In this document: positions 63,131-64,000 of the stretch, piece by piece
How positions within the stretch are numbered: the stretch's first letter is position 1
Layout: each line of letters begins with the position of its first letter
Origin: Sepioteuthis lessoniana
Taxonomy: Eukaryota > Mollusca > Cephalopoda > Myopsida > Loliginidae
DNA length: 64,000 nucleotides
Reading direction: 5' to 3'
Assembly: GCA_963585895.1 (NCBI GenBank)
Contig: OY757904.1
Coordinates: forward strand, 3,204,112-3,268,111
Translations under genes and position numbers: made by a program
The notes under the pieces: generated by a model
Told to the model about the DNA's origin: nothing
The model's database searches: none
Seen by the model: the letters and a program-made list of their open reading frames with translations, nothing else

Positions 63131-64000
63131 TTGGAATGTGAAGAAGTTGAAAGAGGCAATATATATATTGACTTGTTTGTATGATTCAAATTCGGGTAGT
63201 TTTTTTTATTGTGAAAAGATGTTTGATGATTCCCAAGATTATATTTTGGAATCACCTGGCAATTTGGTGTTGGTATAGATACGTCTATATATCTTCGTAT
63301 GCTGAATTGGTGCTACCTTTTTTCACGTTTTTTTTTAAATAGATTGCACACCTGATGTAAAATGAATAAAAGATCAGCCGAAACATTTAGACAAATATGC
63401 AGTATAGAAATTTATTTCGGTTATTAATAACTCTTCTGAAAGTTCCATATTTTTACGTTTATCAGAGTTTGAATGAGTAAATAATAACAGTAAAGACAAA
63501 AGTAAATATGAAAGAAAAAAATCAAAATAAAAAAAGACCAAATCTATGCGCTGAAAGATGGTCGTCTAATTTTACACATTTCAGCTCATTATTTTCTACC
63601 TGCTGTAAACAAACTGGATTTAATATTTTGTATCCGTTGTACATACTGTGATTATATTAAGGCCATCTGCTCTAAAGCAATTATTAACGAGATAATCTCG
63701 TGGATTATTAGTAATGAGTTCTTTATTCACTTGGCGCCATACTATCATAATTTTGTGCCTTTGTATATCAAATAATTCACAGTCTCTATTTTGTCACCAT
63801 GAAATGTGTTCTCTCCAAAATCGTTCGTGAGTAACTTTTGGTTGTATAGGTCCAACGGAGAAAAATGGTCGTGGATAAAAACGTGAAGTGGTTGCAATTT
63901 TTTTTTTTTTTATCACTATTGAAATAAATAAGAAAACATTCCAATTTGTCTTTTATGACACAAACAGTTCTTGGAAGAGTGAGTACAGTAATATAATATA
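63131..64000. other. unassigned interval to the right edge
   Basis: No gene is recognised. A hammerhead-like CTGATGT ... GCCGAAAC motif lies at 63352-63384, possibly part of the 3' end of the preceding LINE or of another element. Confidence 0.5.

Noticed and set aside
1..64000. Bacterial contamination or integrated bacterial DNA
   Set aside because: There are no dense operon-like frames, ribosome-binding sites or bacterial genes. The sequence is continuous with animal-type SINEs, LINEs and microsatellites.

Overview
The window is AT-rich animal DNA with one 200-base assembly gap (13267-13466). I find no convincing host protein-coding gene. Almost everything recognisable is transposon-derived. 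The mixture points to a metazoan, and I infer a cephalopod mollusc, most likely octopus-like. It contains decayed mariner copies, Ty3/gypsy elements, LINEs of several groups, tRNA-derived SINEs sharing a central domain, and long dinucleotide arrays. The organism call is inference from repeat style, not from a host gene.

Layout. 1-2640 holds a mariner end, an AC/AT array and one copy of an interspersed repeat called here the L-repeat. 2638-5075 is a truncated Ty3/gypsy element. 8492-10262 is a second mariner family, split by a GC-rich insertion. 11150-12490 is an L-repeat split by a probable solo LTR. 13467-15010 holds two further decayed mariners; one carries TTAGGG-type repeats at an internal deletion. 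15985-17860 is a minus-strand L-repeat containing an RTE-like LINE. 18404-29715 is a three-level nest: an L-repeat interrupted by a Ty3/gypsy element, whose 5' LTR is itself split by an L1/Tx1-like LINE.

29716-39500 is mostly unassigned. It contains REL-endonuclease LINE 3' ends, a SINE inserted with a 14-bp target duplication, a foldback repeat around a (TA)n array, and a clean solo LTR (37597-38154). 39500-46200 is a minus-strand cluster of REL-type LINE fragments with a mariner and an RTE-like fragment. 46200-58980 is sparse: tandem repeats, a head-to-head inverted repeat, SINEs and one decayed LINE. 59638-60327 is a 49-bp minisatellite. 61405-63130 holds LINE RT and RNase H remnants.

None of these elements appears able to move on its own: every coding region is broken by stops, frameshifts, deletions or lost catalytic residues. 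Functionally the window is a stratified record of insertions. Its most informative parts are the junctions (target duplications, nests, a telomere-like patch) and the modular SINE and L-repeat 3' tails, which suggest that non-autonomous elements shared LINE machinery. Boundaries were read by eye, so expect errors of a few to tens of bases.
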